Shown: piece by piece, positions 10,176 through 20,309 of the stretch | How positions within the stretch are numbered: position 1 is the first letter of the stretch | Layout of the letters: the number at the start of each line of letters is the position of its first letter | NCBI RefSeq assembly: GCF_002007605.1 | Contig: NZ_CP019799.1 | Span: 1,612,001 to 1,676,000 of the forward strand | Source of the DNA: Cellvibrio sp. PSBB023 | GTDB taxonomy: Bacteria; Pseudomonadota; Gammaproteobacteria; Pseudomonadales; Cellvibrionaceae | Length of the DNA stretch: 64,000 bases | Direction: 5' to 3' | Translations under genes and position numbers: made by a program | Notes under the pieces: model-generated | Database searches by the model: none | The model's input: the letters and a program-made list of their open reading frames with translations, nothing else | What the model was told of the DNA's origin: nothing

Positions 10176-10646
10176 ATGCCGCCATTAGTAGACCTTGATG
10201 AATACGATCGCAAAATTTTGCGTGCACTTCAGGAAAATGCCGATTACTCCATGGCTGATCTGGGGGCAATGATTGGACTCTCCCACACGCCTTGCTGGCG
10301 CCGCCTGAAACGGCTTGAAACCGAGGGAGTCATTCGCGGCAAAGTCACCCTGCTCGACCCCAAGCTCCTGAATTTAGGGGTGACAGTTCATGCCTATATC
10401 ACCATCAAAAATCACGATGGCAATTCACTCGAAGCATTTGAACAAGCGGTGCAGGTGATTCCGGAAGTTGTTGAGTGTTACTCAACCAGTGGCGATAAAG
10501 ATTATGTGTTGCGCGTAGTGGTAGAAAGTGTTGAACACTATGAGCGCTTGATGAAGGAAACCCTGATCCACCTCCCCAACATCGGCTCTATTAATTCTGC
10601 TTTTGCACTCAAACAAGTAAAATTCACAACACAGTTGCCTATTTAA
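10176..10646 (+). CDS. Lrp/AsnC family transcriptional regulator
   Basis: This 156-residue feast/famine regulator has an N-terminal winged HTH (about 5-65, with DRKILRALQENADYSMADLGAMIGLSHTPCWRRLKRLE) and a C-terminal RAM ligand-binding domain (about 70-150) with the typical VVECYSTSGDKDYVLRVV stretch. Family members bind amino acids and form octamers on DNA. The effector cannot be read from sequence. The ATG at 10176 has AGGA at 10165-10168 and sits below a good promoter. The frame stays open for 68 further codons upstream, but those would overlap that promoter. Its neighbours adk and a chemoreceptor give no hint of the regulon. Confidence 0.88.
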   Translation: MPPLVDLDEYDRKILRALQENADYSMADLGAMIGLSHTPCWRRLKRLETEGVIRGKVTLLDPKLLNLGVTVHAYITIKNHDGNSLEAFEQAVQVIPEVVECYSTSGDKDYVLRVVVESVEHYERLMKETLIHLPNIGSINSAFALKQVKFTTQLPI

Positions 10647-10678
10647 ATTCCACCCCCTATTCATAACGGCTGGAAAAA

Positions 10679-10711
10679 ACAAACAAAGCTGCATTGCGCA
10701 GCTTTGTTTGT
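10679..10711. terminator. Bidirectional terminator between lrp-like gene and chemoreceptor
   Basis: Perfect 14-bp stem (10679-10692 with 10698-10711), 5-nt loop, with A-rich left and T-rich right arms. It sits between two convergent genes. Confidence 0.85.
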
Positions 10712-10763
10712 GCCTGTTTTGTGCCTGTATCACACTGAAACAAGCACTCCACTTTGGGCAAGG

Positions 10764-12398
10764 TTACACCTTGAATTGCGCCAAAAGTTGTCGCAATTGA
10801 ATAGACAACTCGTTCAAACGCTGACTTTCCGTTGCCGTTTTGGAGGCACCGTCAGCATTGTTCATCGCCAGCGAATTAATTTGCACCAGGTTTTTATCTA
10901 TTTCCGACGTGACCGAACTTTGCTCTTCGGCAGCGGTAGCGATTTGAATGGTCATGTCGGCAATTTCTTTGACCGCCGTGCTGATTCCCATTAATGATTG
11001 TCCTGCCTCATTGGCTGAACTTGCCGCCTCCGATGTCATTGCAGAACTGCTGCCCATGGCCTCCACTGCGCGCTGAACACCCTGTTGCAGTTGGCTCAGC
11101 ATGCCTTGAATATCAGCTGTCGATTGCTGTGTGCGACTCGCCAAGGTACGCACTTCATCGGCAACAACCGCAAACCCACGCCCTTGCTCACCGGCACGCG
11201 CCGCTTCAATGGCTGCGTTTAATGCCAGCAGATTGGTCTGCTCTGCAACACCACGAATCACATCAATCACAGATGTCACATTTTTCGCTTCGCTCTCCAA
11301 CTGCAACATAAAGTCTGCAGTTTCTTTAATACGAACAGCCAACTGCTGTACACGATCCACAGCAAGGCGAATACGCTCTTGACCGTTATCGGTAATCGCT
11401 GTTGCCTCGCGTGTATTTTGTGCAGTATTGCCGGTGTTGCGCGCTACTTCCTGAATCGCCATGGTCAATTCATTGACCGCCGTAACCACCATGGTAATGG
11501 CATGGCATTGATCGTCTGCGGCACGCTGGCTATTGCTGGATACCTCCAGCAAGGATTCCGCTGTTTTAGACACCTCGCTCGCATTCGTTAAAACGCTGGC
11601 AATAATGCGCTGCAATTTCTCCATAAAACGATTCACATGAGAGGCCAACTGCCCCAGCTCATCCTGGGTATCGACAGGAATGCGAATGGTTAAATCGCCA
11701 TCGCCTTCGGCGATATTCTGGATACGATCACTAATTTGACTGATTTGATTGGCCACAATGACTGGTAGGAAAAACGCAGCCCCCAAGCTGACCAAAGAGC
11801 CAATCACCGCTGATATCAATAAATAGCGGGTTGCACTGTCCTGGCTTTCATCGATTTGCGTAGTAAATTGATCAACATGGGCCAAACGCTTTTCTTGCAG
11901 TTCATCAATATAGGTGCGCACATGTTCAAAAGCGTCTGCGGCAGCACCATAGGATTTCTCTTGCGCTGCTTCACGGCGCTCAGGGTTTACCGCATCGCGC
12001 ATGACTTCATCGGCAAGCTGTCGCCACTGTTTATAACGACGCGTAAATTCGTCGCGCTCAACACTGGTGGCGGTATTGGAAAGTTCGAGGGATTTGTAAA
12101 TGCGATCATAAGCCTGCTGCGCATTGTCGCTTTGCTCTGTCACCAACTTACTCGTTGATGCATTATCGAGCTGCAAAAGTGCTCGCTCTGCAACCAATGC
12201 CTGATAAAGATCGCGATCCGCCTGAATCAGCAATTCAATTTCAGGCAAATTAACTTTGGCGATAGTAATGGCATTTGCCCCCAGCATTTGACTGGTGGCC
12301 ATGGAGTAATACCCCATGTAAACAACCACAATCACCAGCAGCAATAGGGGAAGTCTGATTTTCCAACGTAAATTGAGTTTTTGATACCAACCGAACAT
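10764..12398 (-). CDS. Methyl-accepting chemotaxis protein with periplasmic four-helix-bundle sensor
   Basis: This 544-residue transmembrane chemoreceptor has TM1 at about 16-34, an all-helical periplasmic domain of about 155 residues (four-helix-bundle type), TM2 at about 191-215, a HAMP domain (216-268) and the cytoplasmic signalling domain. The tip sequence [20 protein letters not shown] and its continuation (about 381-422) are essentially the same as in the Aer-type receptor at 1604-3175. The ligand is unknown. No C-terminal CheR-docking pentapeptide is present: the protein ends in LLAQFKV. It is separated from gabD upstream by 166 bases that carry two direct repeats. Confidence 0.93.
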   Translation of the reverse strand: MFGWYQKLNLRWKIRLPLLLLVIVVVYMGYYSMATSQMLGANAITIAKVNLPEIELLIQADRDLYQALVAERALLQLDNASTSKLVTEQSDNAQQAYDRIYKSLELSNTATSVERDEFTRRYKQWRQLADEVMRDAVNPERREAAQEKSYGAAADAFEHVRTYIDELQEKRLAHVDQFTTQIDESQDSATRYLLISAVIGSLVSLGAAFFLPVIVANQISQISDRIQNIAEGDGDLTIRIPVDTQDELGQLASHVNRFMEKLQRIIASVLTNASEVSKTAESLLEVSSNSQRAADDQCHAITMVVTAVNELTMAIQEVARNTGNTAQNTREATAITDNGQERIRLAVDRVQQLAVRIKETADFMLQLESEAKNVTSVIDVIRGVAEQTNLLALNAAIEAARAGEQGRGFAVVADEVRTLASRTQQSTADIQGMLSQLQQGVQRAVEAMGSSSAMTSEAASSANEAGQSLMGISTAVKEIADMTIQIATAAEEQSSVTSEIDKNLVQINSLAMNNADGASKTATESQRLNELSIQLRQLLAQFKV

Positions 12399-12449
12399 GA
12401 CAAAACCTCTTGTTATTTCATTTTTATAGGTTGCGCTCTTACACGAACC

Positions 12450-12489
12450 TATTTCCTTACTGTGCGCACGAATTTATTTCCATACTGTG
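12450..12489 (-). repeat. Two 15-bp direct repeats upstream of the chemoreceptor
   Basis: TATTTCCTTACTGTG at 12450-12464 and TATTTCCATACTGTG at 12475-12489 differ at one base and are spaced 25 bp apart, 52-91 bp upstream of the chemoreceptor start on its non-coding side. The spacing (about 2.4 helical turns) and position suggest a regulator binding site, but no known box is recognised. Confidence 0.4.
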
Positions 12490-12564
12490 TAAGCTTAGTA
12501 ACACTTATGAGGTTTGTCGTTTGTCGCTACAGGCTTTCCGCTTTTTATTGACGAATAATTTATG

Positions 12565-14016
12565 TTAAAAAAATTCGTTGATATATTTAATGTTCACATA
12601 GTCATCAATACCGTAACTGGATCCCTCCCTTCCCCAACCCGATTGTTTAATCCCACCAAAGGGCGCCATTTCATTGGAAATTAAACCGGTATTCATTCCC
12701 AACATTCCCACTTGCAATTCATCGCCCACACGTTTGATGCGCTGGCGGTCGCGGGTGTAGCAATAGGCGGCCAAGCCGTATACAGAATTATTTGCCAACG
12801 CAATTGCGTCTCTTTCGTCAGCAAAGGGAATTAACGCAGCAACTGGCCCAAAAATTTCCTGTTCAGCCAAGGCCGCATCTGTAGGAACATGGGTTAATAA
12901 GGTGGGAGGATAAAAATGCCCAGCAGTAACAGTCAGTGGCGATTGATAAGCTCGCTGCGCTCCTTTGGCTATCGCATCATCAACCAAGCTTTGCGCTTTT
13001 TGTATCGCCTTGTGAGAAATTAATGGTCCTACAGAGACACCTGAATCCATCCCATTACCGACACGAAGTTCGCGCATAGCAGCGATTAACTTGGTCGTGA
13101 AAGCCTGGTAGATATCGCGCTGGATATAAAACCGATTGGCGCACACACAGGTCTGACCCGCATTGCGGAATTTGGATGCCATTGCACCGGCAACGGCCGC
13201 ATCAAGATCTGCATCCTCAAACACAATAAAAGGCGCATTGCCACCCAGCTCAAGGGTGATGCGTTTAACATCGGCAGCACACTGCTGGATCAATAATTTC
13301 CCAACGGCTGTTGAGCCGGTAAAGGAAATTTTGCGCACCGTCGGATTCGACGTAAATTCAGCGCCAATCGCTGGGGCATCGCTGCTGGTGACTATATTAA
13401 TGACACCTGCGGGAATTCCCGCCTCTTGCGCCAGATACGCAAGTGCCAGCGCGGACAAGGGTGTCTCTGCTGCTGGCTTTGCCACAACACTGCAACCGGC
13501 AGCGAGCGCCGGTGCCAGTTTGCGTGCCAGCATCGCATTGGGAAAATTCCAGGGTGTAATTGCTGCCACAACCCCGACAGGTTGTTTGAACACTGTGATA
13601 CGCTGATTACTACTGGAGGGAGGAATGATGTCGCCATTAATGCGCTTGGCTTCTTCAGCAAACCACTCGATATAACTCGCGCCATAGGCAACTTCTGCCT
13701 TGGCTTCTGCTAAGGGTTTACCCTGCTCGGCGGTGAGAATATGTGCCAGATCAGTCTGATGTTTCATCACCAGATCAAACCATCGGCGCAACAGGTAGCT
13801 GCGCTCTTTGGCCGTTATTTGTGCCCAAGGTCCTTGGGCTGCTGCCCCGGCCTGAATGGCGCGGCGAGCATCACTTGCCTCAAGACAGGCAACCTGAGCG
13901 ATGTGTTCGCCGGTTGCCGGATTTTCTACCGCGAAGGTGCGGTGTGATGCCGCTGAGCACCAATCACCATTAATAAACGCCTGAGTACGCAGCAGTGATT
14001 GGTTTACAAGTTTCAT
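12565..14016 (-). CDS. gabD: NAD(P)+-dependent succinate-semialdehyde dehydrogenase (GabD type)
   Basis: This 483-residue aldehyde dehydrogenase resembles E. coli GabD, which oxidises succinate semialdehyde to succinate in GABA catabolism. Catalytic Glu256 (ELGGNAP) and Cys290 ([14 protein letters not shown]) are present, and the cofactor segment FTGSTAVGK is at about 232-240. The C-terminal [14 protein letters not shown] followed by GIDDYVN is characteristic of the GabD subgroup. No gabT or gabP is nearby. Its ATG overlaps the stop of nhaP2 in an ATGA (14013-14016), so translation is probably coupled. Other semialdehydes (for example glutarate semialdehyde) remain possible substrates. Confidence 0.88.
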   Translation of the reverse strand: MKLVNQSLLRTQAFINGDWCSAASHRTFAVENPATGEHIAQVACLEASDARRAIQAGAAAQGPWAQITAKERSYLLRRWFDLVMKHQTDLAHILTAEQGKPLAEAKAEVAYGASYIEWFAEEAKRINGDIIPPSSSNQRITVFKQPVGVVAAITPWNFPNAMLARKLAPALAAGCSVVAKPAAETPLSALALAYLAQEAGIPAGVINIVTSSDAPAIGAEFTSNPTVRKISFTGSTAVGKLLIQQCAADVKRITLELGGNAPFIVFEDADLDAAVAGAMASKFRNAGQTCVCANRFYIQRDIYQAFTTKLIAAMRELRVGNGMDSGVSVGPLISHKAIQKAQSLVDDAIAKGAQRAYQSPLTVTAGHFYPPTLLTHVPTDAALAEQEIFGPVAALIPFADERDAIALANNSVYGLAAYCYTRDRQRIKRVGDELQVGMLGMNTGLISNEMAPFGGIKQSGWGREGSSYGIDDYVNIKYINEFF

Positions 14017-15797
14017 GACAGACCGTCGGTCGCCTCCTGGGATTTTGTGCGCTTTTTGGCAGATGGTTTTACCCCGATCTTACGCACTTGATTGCCTTCT
14101 ACTTCGGCAATCGTCCAGAGCATGCCATTCCAATCGGTGTTGTCACCCACAACTGGCTTACCGCCAACCATATCGGTAATTAGATCGCCCAGGGTTTTGT
14201 ATTGCTCATAGCCTTTGATATCCAGCGCGTAAAACATTGCCAAATCGCGCAGTTCTGCATCCCCCTGGATAATAAAGTCACCAAAGAAACTTAAATCCAG
14301 ATTGCGCTTGGGCGCTTCGCTAAACAATTTACCGAGTGCGGGTAAATCGTGGTCATGCCCGATAACACAGAGCACGTCGCCGGCCATCAAGCGAGTACTG
14401 CCCGAGGGGTGAAGCAATTCGTGATCGCGGAACAGTGCGGCAATACGGGTATTTTCCGGCATATGCAATTCGCGCAAGGCCGCGCCGATACACCATTTCT
14501 CCGCACCCAGCTTGTAGACAAACAGCTCCCACTGGCTGGTGACATGAATTTCCAAACCAGCGCGCGACATAGGTGATGGTACCGATGGCACAACCACTTT
14601 CGCTTTGCGTGCCGCCAACCCCAGAGTGGTCCCTTGTACCAAGAGGGAGACAAGTACAATAAAGAAGGCGACATTGAAGAAAAGTTGGGCATTAGGCAAA
14701 CCCGCCATCAGCGGGAATACCGCCAGAATCACCGGTACCGCACCACGCAGCCCCACCCAGGAGATAAAGGTTCGCTCGCGCAGACTGAAACCACGGAACG
14801 GCAACAACCCGATAAACACTGACAATGGACGCGCAAAAACAATCATCCACAAGGAAAGTAGCAAGGCAGGTATCGCAATCGGCAATAGCTGACTTGGAGT
14901 GAGTAACAAGCCCAATACCAGGAACATACCAATCTGGCTGAGCCAGGCCAAGCCATCAAACATATGCAAAATGCCATGGCGATTACGGATGGGACGATTC
15001 CCCAACAGCAAGCCACATACATATACTGTGAGGATGCCGCTGCCACCGATGGCGCTGGATACAGCATAGAGAATAATACCGCCACTGACGGCCAGCAGCG
15101 GGTAAAGGCCATCAGCAATATCCAAGCGATTAATCATTTGCAGCAATAACCAACCACCCAAACCACCGAGCGCGATCCCCAAACCAAATTGCTGAATCAA
15201 ACTGGTTACCACACCAAAGCTAAAACTGGTTTCACCGGCCGCTAGCATGGCAATCAGGGTAACTGTCAGGAACATGGCCATAGGGTCGTTACTGCCTGAC
15301 TCTATCTCCAACGTCGGCCCTACCCGCTCATTCAAGCCTTTGCCATTCAACAGGTTAAACACCACAGCAGCATCTGTAGACCCCACAATGGCGCCAATCA
15401 ACAGACCTTCCAATAATTCAAGGTTAAAGAGCCATGCGGCCGCCATGCCTGTCAACCCGGAGGTAATCATTACCCCCACTGTTGCCAGCGAAACAGCAGG
15501 CCACAATGCCACCCGGAAAGTAGCTGCACGGGTACGCATTCCCCCATCGAGTAAAATAATGGCAAGTGCCAGGTTACTGACAAGATAGGCCGTGGAATAA
15601 TCATTGAAAACAATACCGCCAATGCCATCAACACCGGCCAGCATTCCCACTACCAAAAAAATCACCAGGATGGGAACACCAACACGGGTTGATATGGAAC
15701 TCAGTAGAATGCTTGCAGCCACTAAAATGGCTCCAACAAGAAGTAGGTTATTGACGGTTACTGCGTCCAAATGAGTAGCCCTTTTGAAGATTTTCAA
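14013..15797 (-). CDS. nhaP2: K+/H+ antiporter NhaP2 (CPA1 family, CvrA type)
   Basis: This 594-residue inner-membrane cation/proton antiporter has about 12-13 hydrophobic helices in the first 390 residues, carrying family segments [17 protein letters not shown] and ESGSNDP. The last of these holds the essential Asp of the transport path. A cytoplasmic RCK-C/TrkA-C domain (about 415-480) and a CorC/HlyC-type C-terminal domain follow, as in E. coli CvrA/NhaP2. The family exports K+ (and NH4+) and protects during osmotic shifts. The unusual point is the direct ATGA overlap with gabD downstream. The stated start gives a few extra N-terminal residues relative to E. coli; a shorter start cannot be excluded. 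Confidence 0.9.
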   Translation of the reverse strand: MKIFKRATHLDAVTVNNLLLVGAILVAASILLSSISTRVGVPILVIFLVVGMLAGVDGIGGIVFNDYSTAYLVSNLALAIILLDGGMRTRAATFRVALWPAVSLATVGVMITSGLTGMAAAWLFNLELLEGLLIGAIVGSTDAAVVFNLLNGKGLNERVGPTLEIESGSNDPMAMFLTVTLIAMLAAGETSFSFGVVTSLIQQFGLGIALGGLGGWLLLQMINRLDIADGLYPLLAVSGGIILYAVSSAIGGSGILTVYVCGLLLGNRPIRNRHGILHMFDGLAWLSQIGMFLVLGLLLTPSQLLPIAIPALLLSLWMIVFARPLSVFIGLLPFRGFSLRERTFISWVGLRGAVPVILAVFPLMAGLPNAQLFFNVAFFIVLVSLLVQGTTLGLAARKAKVVVPSVPSPMSRAGLEIHVTSQWELFVYKLGAEKWCIGAALRELHMPENTRIAALFRDHELLHPSGSTRLMAGDVLCVIGHDHDLPALGKLFSEAPKRNLDLSFFGDFIIQGDAELRDLAMFYALDIKGYEQYKTLGDLITDMVGGKPVVGDNTDWNGMLWTIAEVEGNQVRKIGVKPSAKKRTKSQEATDGLS

Positions 15798-15942
15798 TAA
15801 AAATGAATGTCAGATCGCGTCGATTGTAACCCGATGGATCGGGATACTGTCAAAGAAAAGCGTGTTTTTTCAGTATTTTAGGATGTTTTCTTACACATCC
15901 ACAGCACCACATATTTGCGCAACCCCGACAGAAAAATCGGGC

Positions 15943-15948
15943 TATAAT
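15943..15948 (+). promoter_or_regulatory. Consensus -10 element of the rnb promoter
   Basis: A perfect TATAAT lies 36 bases before the rnb ATG. Immediately upstream is a small inverted repeat CCCGA/TCGGG (15924-15928 with 15937-15941) occupying the spacer. No good -35 hexamer is seen at 17 bases (TTGCGC lies 22 bases away). Confidence 0.45.
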
Positions 15949-15983
15949 TCGCGCCATTACTTTCACTGATTAAGTTGTCCTTC

Positions 15984-17978
15984 ATGCTCAATAAAGATGC
16001 TCTACAACAACTCTCACAATTAAAGTCCAGCATTGTCGCCGCTAAAGATATTGCCCAGGGAACGGTGCGCACCACCACCAAGCGTTTTGGCTTTTTGATT
16101 CTGGACGATGGGCGCGAGGCATTTATTGACCCCGAGCAGATGATGCGCGTCCTGCCCGATGACCGGGTCGAAGCAGAGATCAATACCAACAGCAAAGGGC
16201 AATTTGAGGCCAAACTCACCCAACTCATCAAACCGGGCCTGAGTGAATTTGTCGGTAAATACGTCAATAAAGGCTCTACCGATTTTGTCGAGCCCGACGT
16301 GCCCAACTTCAATCGCTGGTTGTTTATCCCGCCGCAGGAACGTAAAGGTTATAAAGTTGGCGATTTAATTCACTGCAGTATTGCGCGCCATCCATTTAAT
16401 AGTGAGGGGAAAACCCAGGTTCATATTTTGAATCGCATTGGTACCCCGGACGAACCTGGCGTAGAAAGCCGCTACACCATCGCCAAATTCCAAATGCCCT
16501 TTGAGTGGCAGTCGCAAGCACAAAGCCAGGCTGGCGGCATTAATTGGTCGCCCCTGACGTTTGATAATGGCGAACTGGATTTAACCCACCTGCCTTTCGT
16601 GACTATCGATTCGGAAAACACCCGCGATATGGACGATGCGATTTATATCGCTACCACGGAAGCCGGCTGGGAGCTGATTACGGCAATTGCCGATCCAAGC
16701 AAACATATCGAGTTTGGCAGCCCACTCGAACTGGCGGCACGCGCACGCGCCAGCACGCATTACCTGCTAGGCCAAACCGTGACTATGCTACCGGTGGACC
16801 TATCGCACGACACTTACTCACTGGTACCGGAACAAAAGCGCCCGGCATTAATCTGTCGCATGCACATTGGCCGCGATGGCACCATCAATCAGTTTGAGTT
16901 TGCCGAAGCGCTAATCCGCTCGCAATCCAAACTGAGTTACCAGGGTGTATACGATGCGCTCACAGCAGAAGTCTCCAGTTTGGGAGCGCCTGCCCATATC
17001 CACGATATGCTGGTAGAACTCAAAGCCTTTGCACAGGCACGCGCGCAGTATCGCCAACAGCATGCCCTGGTAATGGAAGATCGTCCTGACTATGCCTTTG
17101 TGTTAAACGATGTGAAAAAAATTGATCACATTGAAAAACGCGAGCGCAACATTGCGCACCGCATGATTGAAGAGGCCATGCTGGTTACCAATATCTGCGC
17201 GGGGGAATTATTTCTGCAACATCCGGGCTGCGGCATTTTTTCCAGCCATGTTGGCTTTCGCCCCGAGCGCCTGAACGATGCATTGTCATTAATTCAGGAA
17301 GATCGCCCCGATCTGACACCCGGCGACCTGACCAAACTGGAACACTTCACCACCCTGTTTCGCGAACTGCGTTTGAATGCAGACAACAACCCGGTGAATA
17401 GCCGATTGCATTCTCTTTTACAGCGTATGCTGCAAGCAGGTTCACTAACCTTTGACCCAGTTGCACACTTTGGCTTGGGTTTTAACGCCTATGCGATGGT
17501 TACCTCACCCATTCGTCGCTATAACGACTTGTTTAATCACCTGGCGATTAAACGTATTTTACGCGGACAACCGCCACTGGAATTAAACGACAAAAAACAA
17601 TTTGCCGAGCAATTACAGCAACAGTTAAACAATGGCCGCCAAGCTTGTCGCTATGTTGAAAGTTGGCTCGGTTGCCAATATGCCAACCAACATGTGGGCA
17701 GTGTACACAGTGGCAGTATTGCGCTGGTGAACTCCTTCGGCATAGGCATCAAACTGGATGACTGGGGATTGGACGGCTACGCCCTGCTAGCCCCCAAAGA
17801 TGGCGAGGTAAAAGCCCAGTTCGATTCGCGCCGCTTAAGCTTGACGATTGAGGGCAATACCTATCGCCTGGATGATAAAGTCCATGTGTTGGTGAATAAT
17901 GTGGATATCGAAAAACGCAAAATCAATCTGGAATTGATTAGCGAAGAAACCGCCTCGCGCTTAAGTGTCTGGCTGTAA
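15984..17978 (+). CDS. rnb: Exoribonuclease II
   Basis: RNase II degrades single-stranded RNA 3' to 5' in the cytoplasm. The 664-residue protein has N-terminal cold-shock/OB RNA-binding domains (about 20-165), the catalytic RNB domain (about 190-530) and a C-terminal S1 domain (about 555-650). The four-Asp active site is visible in IDSENTRDMDDAIYI, and the RNB-domain segment GFNAYAMVTSPIRRYNDLFNH is intact. I chose the ATG at 15984; an in-frame TTG at 15975 would add three residues, and neither has a strong ribosome binding site. The EVE-domain gene follows 36 bases downstream and may be co-transcribed. Confidence 0.93.
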   Translation: MLNKDALQQLSQLKSSIVAAKDIAQGTVRTTTKRFGFLILDDGREAFIDPEQMMRVLPDDRVEAEINTNSKGQFEAKLTQLIKPGLSEFVGKYVNKGSTDFVEPDVPNFNRWLFIPPQERKGYKVGDLIHCSIARHPFNSEGKTQVHILNRIGTPDEPGVESRYTIAKFQMPFEWQSQAQSQAGGINWSPLTFDNGELDLTHLPFVTIDSENTRDMDDAIYIATTEAGWELITAIADPSKHIEFGSPLELAARARASTHYLLGQTVTMLPVDLSHDTYSLVPEQKRPALICRMHIGRDGTINQFEFAEALIRSQSKLSYQGVYDALTAEVSSLGAPAHIHDMLVELKAFAQARAQYRQQHALVMEDRPDYAFVLNDVKKIDHIEKRERNIAHRMIEEAMLVTNICAGELFLQHPGCGIFSSHVGFRPERLNDALSLIQEDRPDLTPGDLTKLEHFTTLFRELRLNADNNPVNSRLHSLLQRMLQAGSLTFDPVAHFGLGFNAYAMVTSPIRRYNDLFNHLAIKRILRGQPPLELNDKKQFAEQLQQQLNNGRQACRYVESWLGCQYANQHVGSVHSGSIALVNSFGIGIKLDDWGLDGYALLAPKDGEVKAQFDSRRLSLTIEGNTYRLDDKVHVLVNNVDIEKRKINLELISEETASRLSVWL

Positions 17979-18014
17979 CAATCGCTGGGAAAACCGGACA
18001 AGGGTGGTCTGCTC

Positions 18015-18479
18015 ATGGCAAAACACTATTGGTTATTTAAAGCGGAGCCGCACATTTACGGCATTGAACATCTCGCGGCTGCGCCCGATAAAATCGGCCG
18101 CTGGGATGGCATTCGCAACTACCAGGCGCGCAACTTTTTGCGCGACCAAGTCGCACTGAATGATGAAGTCTTTATTTATCACAGTAGCTGTAAGCATGTA
18201 GGCATTGTTGGCACTGCCAAAGTTGTTAACACCGCCTACCCTGACCCCACACAATTTAATCCGGAAAGCGATTATTACGACCCTAAATCCACAGTGGAAA
18301 ATCCGCGTTGGGTCTCGGTGGATATTCAACTCACCAAGGTATTTCCACGCATCATTTCACTGGCAGAAATCAAAGCACAACCGCTATTGGAAAATATGGT
18401 GCTGGTAAAACAGAGCCGCTTATCAACACAACCCGTTACCGCCGATGAGTGGAAATTTATTCACTCATTGTTGAAATGA
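18015..18479 (+). CDS. EVE domain-containing protein (PUA-like fold)
   Basis: This 154-residue protein is essentially a single EVE domain (about 3-150), related to human THYN1 and to PUA/ASCH/YTH folds that bind modified bases. Visible family features are the N-terminal HYWLFKAEP, WDGIRNYQARNFLRD and FIYHSSC segments, and the PRWVSVDIQL strand. In bacteria EVE proteins have been proposed to recognise modified cytosine or tRNA modifications. No associated restriction gene is here, so a housekeeping role near rnb is more likely. It lies 36 bases after rnb on the same strand and ends at a bidirectional terminator. Confidence 0.85.
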   Translation: MAKHYWLFKAEPHIYGIEHLAAAPDKIGRWDGIRNYQARNFLRDQVALNDEVFIYHSSCKHVGIVGTAKVVNTAYPDPTQFNPESDYYDPKSTVENPRWVSVDIQLTKVFPRIISLAEIKAQPLLENMVLVKQSRLSTQPVTADEWKFIHSLLK

Positions 18480-18513
18480 CCGGACTAAAAAAACACAGCG
18501 TTTTTCAGCCCGG
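18480..18513. terminator. Bidirectional terminator, EVE gene / deacylase gene
   Basis: Imperfect stem (18480-18492 with 18501-18513, two mismatches) with an A-rich upper part on the left and a T-run on the right. It is followed by TTTATTTTATT on the plus strand and lies between convergent genes. Confidence 0.6.
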
Positions 18514-18519
18514 TTTATT

Positions 18520-20154
18520 TTATTCGTCAGCCATCCTGTCCTGAGCTTTGCTCATGCCGGTTTCCGGTTCATCTTTTTCATCAACCGGATCCAAACCGGC
18601 GTCATCGCCATCCTCTTCGTCTTCCTCAACCATACCGTCGGTCATTTGGCTTTCTTCTATCAAAATCGCTTCTGGCGTTTGAATGCCAATGTGGTAAGCA
18701 GCAAATCCGGGCAACACAACCTGATCCAGCGCCATACCGATAATGCGGCCGTTATAAGGCGATTTGATTGTAGTGCGCGCGTTGGTGATAGGATCGGTCA
18801 CTGTGCCCAGCACATCGTCTTCACGCACGCGCTGCCCCAGCGTTGCCTTACTGAACAAAATACCGCTTTGATTAGCGCGCACCCAAGCCGAACGATAATA
18901 AACCGGTGCAATGCGCGTCCAACGTTTTTGTTTGCCATACATACCCATTTTGGCAAGCAAGGTATTAATGGCGGCAACGCCTTCATCTACCACCTTACTT
19001 TGGATGGCCATAGGCTCACCCGCTTCCAGAGTCACAGCGGGGATACCGGCACGCACCGCAGCGGCACGTAGGGAATTGGGATTACCGCGACCATTCAACA
19101 CCGCGATGGCACCAAAACTTTGCGCCAGCTTTGCCACATTTTCATCACTTAAATCAGCACGCAATTGCGCCAGATTGGTACGGTGAAATGAACCGGTATG
19201 GATATCAACCAAAGCATCACAATGGAGGATGATGTTGCTAAAAAATGAATGCGCGAGCCGCGAGGCGGAGCTGCCATGGGTATTGCCGGGGAAATAACGA
19301 TTCCAATCGCGGCGATCGGGCAAATAGCGTGAATTACGGCGGAAGCCCATGATATTCGCCACCGGCACACCAATAATAGTGCCCGTTAAATTCGCGGGCT
19401 CTATGCCGTAAACGACACGGCGCACCATTTCAATGCCATTCAACTCATCGCCATGTACCGCGCCAGTTAAACAGAGTGTTTTACCGGGCATTGCACCATT
19501 CACCACCAGAATCGGCGTCTCCTCACTGAAACCACCCACTGCCGTTTCTGAACTCCAGGTGAGGCGCACAGAACTATTGGGTTTTACTTCTCGCCCCAAA
19601 ATAAATTTGGACAAAGAGATAGGTTCTGCCGGTGCCTCACTGATAACCGTGCCGGGCTCACTTCCTTCGGATTCAGTATTAACAGCAAGGGGTAAAGATG
19701 CACTGCTAGATAGGGTCACGGATGATGTAGTTGATGCGGCAGCCAATGCGGCGCTGCTTGTTGCAGATGAAGATTGAGCCGAAGCAGATGCAGATGTCGA
19801 TACGCTTGAGTACGAGGCAGAGTTATTGGATAGAGTATCGCTATCATCGCCAGCAACAACCGGGGATACCGGTTGTTTTTTTACATTGGCCTGAGCAACC
19901 TGGGTTATTGCATCGGCAGCGGCGACAGGCTGATCTGCTGAAGGGGCGACAGAGGGTTCAACTGCTGCCAATTGGGCGGCCGGCTCAGCAACCTGAAGCG
20001 GCGTTTGCACATCAATTGGTGTTTCGACAGGTGCAGTATTCGCTTCAGCCGTTTGCGTTTGCGCGTAAAGACTCAAAGACGCCGCTGAAAGCAGCAGTAT
20101 TGCAAGGTGCATTAATGAAAAACGTCGGGGCTTTACTGTCAGAGTCTGTGGCAT
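18520..20154 (-). CDS. Exported succinylglutamate desuccinylase/aspartoacylase family zinc deacylase
   Basis: This 544-residue protein (from the ATG at 20154) starts with a basic stretch and hydrophobic segment (about 11-31) ending in an Ala-Gln site, so it is probably secreted to the periplasm. A Pro/Ala/Val-rich region leads into a Ser/Ala-rich low-complexity linker (about 106-155). The AstE/AspA-type metallo-carboxypeptidase-like domain (about 180-400) has zinc ligands H234 and E237 in GAVHGDELNG and the later VDIHTGSFHR. A beta-barrel, lipoyl-like C-terminal domain follows (REDDVLGTVTDP, IKSPYNGRIIG), then a very acidic tail. The frame stays open 33 codons further upstream. The substrate is unknown; an N-acyl amino acid or peptide is likely. 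A periplasmic location is atypical for AstE, which is cytoplasmic. Confidence 0.72.
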   Translation of the reverse strand: MPQTLTVKPRRFSLMHLAILLLSAASLSLYAQTQTAEANTAPVETPIDVQTPLQVAEPAAQLAAVEPSVAPSADQPVAAADAITQVAQANVKKQPVSPVVAGDDSDTLSNNSASYSSVSTSASASAQSSSATSSAALAAASTTSSVTLSSSASLPLAVNTESEGSEPGTVISEAPAEPISLSKFILGREVKPNSSVRLTWSSETAVGGFSEETPILVVNGAMPGKTLCLTGAVHGDELNGIEMVRRVVYGIEPANLTGTIIGVPVANIMGFRRNSRYLPDRRDWNRYFPGNTHGSSASRLAHSFFSNIILHCDALVDIHTGSFHRTNLAQLRADLSDENVAKLAQSFGAIAVLNGRGNPNSLRAAAVRAGIPAVTLEAGEPMAIQSKVVDEGVAAINTLLAKMGMYGKQKRWTRIAPVYYRSAWVRANQSGILFSKATLGQRVREDDVLGTVTDPITNARTTIKSPYNGRIIGMALDQVVLPGFAAYHIGIQTPEAILIEESQMTDGMVEEDEEDGDDAGLDPVDEKDEPETGMSKAQDRMADE

Positions 20155-20309
20155 AACCTGGCGTCTCATCGCTTTTGCATCACTGTATCGATATTTACAG
20201 AAAAACAATAGTTGCATAGAAGCAACAGCTACATAAAACAATTTTTTACACACGAATTATTGGCAACAAAACGGACACATCCCTGTGTGATCCACTACCA
20301 GCTAATCCA

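Noticed and set aside
10745..10757. Copy of the 13-base CACTCCACTTTGG also seen after aer (3181-3193); both lie at the 3' ends of chemoreceptor genes
   Set aside because: Several 13-base matches are expected by chance in 64 kb, and the second copy lacks the matching arm that makes the first a hairpin.
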